From an uncultured bacterium (GTDB lineage Bacteria > Actinomycetota > Aquicultoria > SKW223): DNA of 6,776 bases. Below the pieces are notes generated by a model, which saw only the letters and a program-made list of their open reading frames with translations, did not search any database and had not been told where the DNA came from. Numbering within the stretch: position 1 is the first letter of the stretch; the number at the start of each line of letters is the position of its first letter. The stretch spans positions 1-6,776 of the forward strand of contig CALIRS010000075.1 in assembly GCA_938042205.1 (NCBI GenBank), in the 5' to 3' direction. Below are positions 6,311-6,776 of the stretch, piece by piece. A program made the position numbers and the translations under genes.

Positions 6311-6410
6311 GACACCCCGATAATCATCGGGGCTTCCTCGCACTGCTACCTTTATATCCTGCCACACTTACAGCGTAGCACCCCGCCCTTTCTTTGAAAG
6401 AGTGGGGCTC
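6311..6410 (-). ncRNA. Block of three hairpins, possibly an IS200/IS605-type right end or TnpB guide-RNA scaffold remnant
   Basis: Three stems lie side by side: CCCCGAT (6315-6321) with ATCGGGG (6326-6332); TGCTAC (6344-6349) with GTAGCA (6375-6380); and CCCC plus CTTTC (6381-6384, 6388-6392) with GAAAG plus GGGG (6396-6400, 6404-6407). Read on the minus strand, the first stem appears as GAGGAAGCCCCGAT...ATCGGGGTG, similar in form to the hairpin that closes many IS200/IS605-type TnpB elements and their guide RNAs. No tnpB frame is present next to it, so it would be an orphan or decayed copy. The last stem could alternatively act as a bidirectional terminator. The strand and identity are inferred. 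Confidence 0.35.
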
Positions 6411-6501
6411 TATTAATTCCATCGGCAGAGTTTATTTACTCAAAATTTTTTCTTCTTTAACTTGCCGATAGAAAAACAAAAAATTTAAAAGTCTCCTCTC
6501 A

Positions 6502-6549
6502 TTTGGTTTTTGGATGATATAAATTATCACCCAATGGGTGAAAACCAAA
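6502..6549 (+). repeat. Nested inverted repeats with mutually exclusive inner hairpins
   Basis: An outer 9-bp stem (TTTGGTTTT 6502-6510 with AAAACCAAA 6541-6549) encloses two competing hairpins: TGATA/TATCA (6515-6519 with 6525-6529, extendable past a mismatch by GG/CC) and TCACCC/GGGTGA (6527-6532 with 6536-6541). The shared bases mean only one can form. It lies about 30 bases before a short reading frame that looks like a transposase start, so it might be a leader structure of an insertion sequence. Confidence 0.45.
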
Positions 6550-6579
6550 AAAAAACAGAAAGGAAGGCTTTTAGAAAGG

Positions 6580-6645
6580 ATGCTTATAGATATGATAAAA
6601 CAAAAACTCTTACCATTCAAGATGGGATTTTCAAGGGTAGTGTAA
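6580..6645 (+). pseudogene. Possible 5' stub of a disrupted transposase gene
   Basis: A short frame starting at 6580 reads MLIDMIKQKLLPFKMGFS and then runs into the putative left end of the next mobile element, closing at TAA 6643-6645 after 21 codons. The KQKLLPFK pattern recalls the N terminus of IS1380-type DDE transposases, from memory. AGGAAGG (6561-6567) and AGAAAGG (6573-6579) lie upstream as possible ribosome sites. If right, the original gene was cut near 6634 by the incoming element. The match is short, so this is tentative; chance cannot be excluded. Confidence 0.3.
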
Positions 6646-6679
6646 AATTTTCTGTGTAAATTGAAAAATTAAGACAAAA

Positions 6680-6738
6680 GGGTGTATCCTCCATTGATTT
6701 AATTTAATTAAACTTTTTAAAGAAAGGAGGACACACCC
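6680..6738 (+). promoter_or_regulatory. Long inverted repeat that can bury the ribosome-binding site
   Basis: GGGTGTATCCTCC (6680-6692) pairs with GGAGGACACACCC (6726-6738) at 12 of 13 positions across a 33-base AT-rich loop. The right arm contains the AGGAGG Shine-Dalgarno site of the next gene. A TTGATT (6694-6699) and TTTAAA (6716-6721) inside the loop, 16 bases apart, could be an internal promoter, whose transcript would lack the left arm and leave the ribosome site free. Transcripts entering from outside would fold and be silent. This is a known way for IS10- and IS200-type elements to avoid activation by flanking promoters. Confidence 0.6.
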
Positions 6739-6776
6739 ATGTCAGTGAAAGAAATCACTGAACTAAGTTTAACAGA
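6739..6776 (+). CDS. Start of a gene cut by the window edge, probably a transposase
   Basis: ATG at 6739 has a near-perfect AGGAGG (6725-6730) eight bases upstream and opens MSVKEITELSLT, with no stop before the window ends. Twelve residues do not identify a family. The transposase call rests on the upstream terminal-repeat-like sequence and on the hairpin that sequesters its ribosome site, both typical of insertion sequences. Confidence 0.55.
   Translation, partial: MSVKEITELSLT

Larger units (their letters stand above)
6635..6776 (+). mobile_element. Probable left end of an insertion sequence (IS256-like), cut by the window edge
   Basis: AGTGTAAA (6639-6646) followed by TGTGTAAA (6653-6660) is the kind of spaced TGTAAA repeat seen in terminal inverted repeats of IS256-family elements. 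About 80 bases further on begins a reading frame with an excellent ribosome site, the usual distance for a transposase. The exact boundary, the family and the other end cannot be seen in this window. Confidence 0.4.

Noticed and set aside
6432..6620. 62-codon minus-strand frame near the right edge
   Set aside because: Its hydrophobic, Phe/Ile-rich translation arises from A/T runs, it crosses the nested inverted repeats, and it has no ribosome site.
1..6776. CRISPR array or tRNA genes
   Set aside because: No regularly spaced direct repeats and no tRNA cloverleaf with a T-loop GTTCRA pattern were found on either strand.

Overview
The window is AT-rich (roughly 38-40% GC by eye). Its genes lie tightly packed on the + strand with clear Shine-Dalgarno sites, AGA/AGG-rich arginine codons and a sigma70-like promoter. 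This suggests a bacterium, although an archaeal host cannot be excluded because the mismatch glycosylase is closest to the archaeal Mig type. No species can be named from the sequence.

Layout: 1-240 is an upstream region with a possible C-terminal codon tail, a small palindrome and a strong promoter-like site. 241-5830 is one compact operon of six genes: a 76-residue basic helical protein, a GHKL-fold (MutL/Hsp90/MORC-like) ATPase of about 602 residues, an unrecognised 258-residue beta-rich protein, a 241-residue protein that looks like family DUF6339, a C5-cytosine DNA methyltransferase, and a Mig-type T:G mismatch DNA glycosylase. From the first stop codon on, the junctions are a few bases or overlaps. 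5831-6776 holds no convincing complete gene. It has several structured RNA-like or palindromic blocks, a possible 5' stub of a transposase, and at the right edge what looks like the left end of an insertion sequence (perhaps IS256-like) whose transposase start runs out of the window.

How the genes may work together: a C5 methyltransferase beside a MORC/MutL-like ATPase recalls the ATPase-centred restriction-modification-like islands described from comparative genomics. The methyltransferase would mark self DNA. The ATPase with the two uncharacterised proteins would form the sensing or effector module. The glycosylase would repair the T:G mismatches that arise when 5-methylcytosine deaminates, a job usually given to Vsr. 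No recognisable nuclease, helicase or Z1 protein lies in the window. So either the effector is hidden in the two unknown proteins, or part of the locus was lost to or displaced by the mobile-element debris on its right. The anti-phage role is an inference from gene content.
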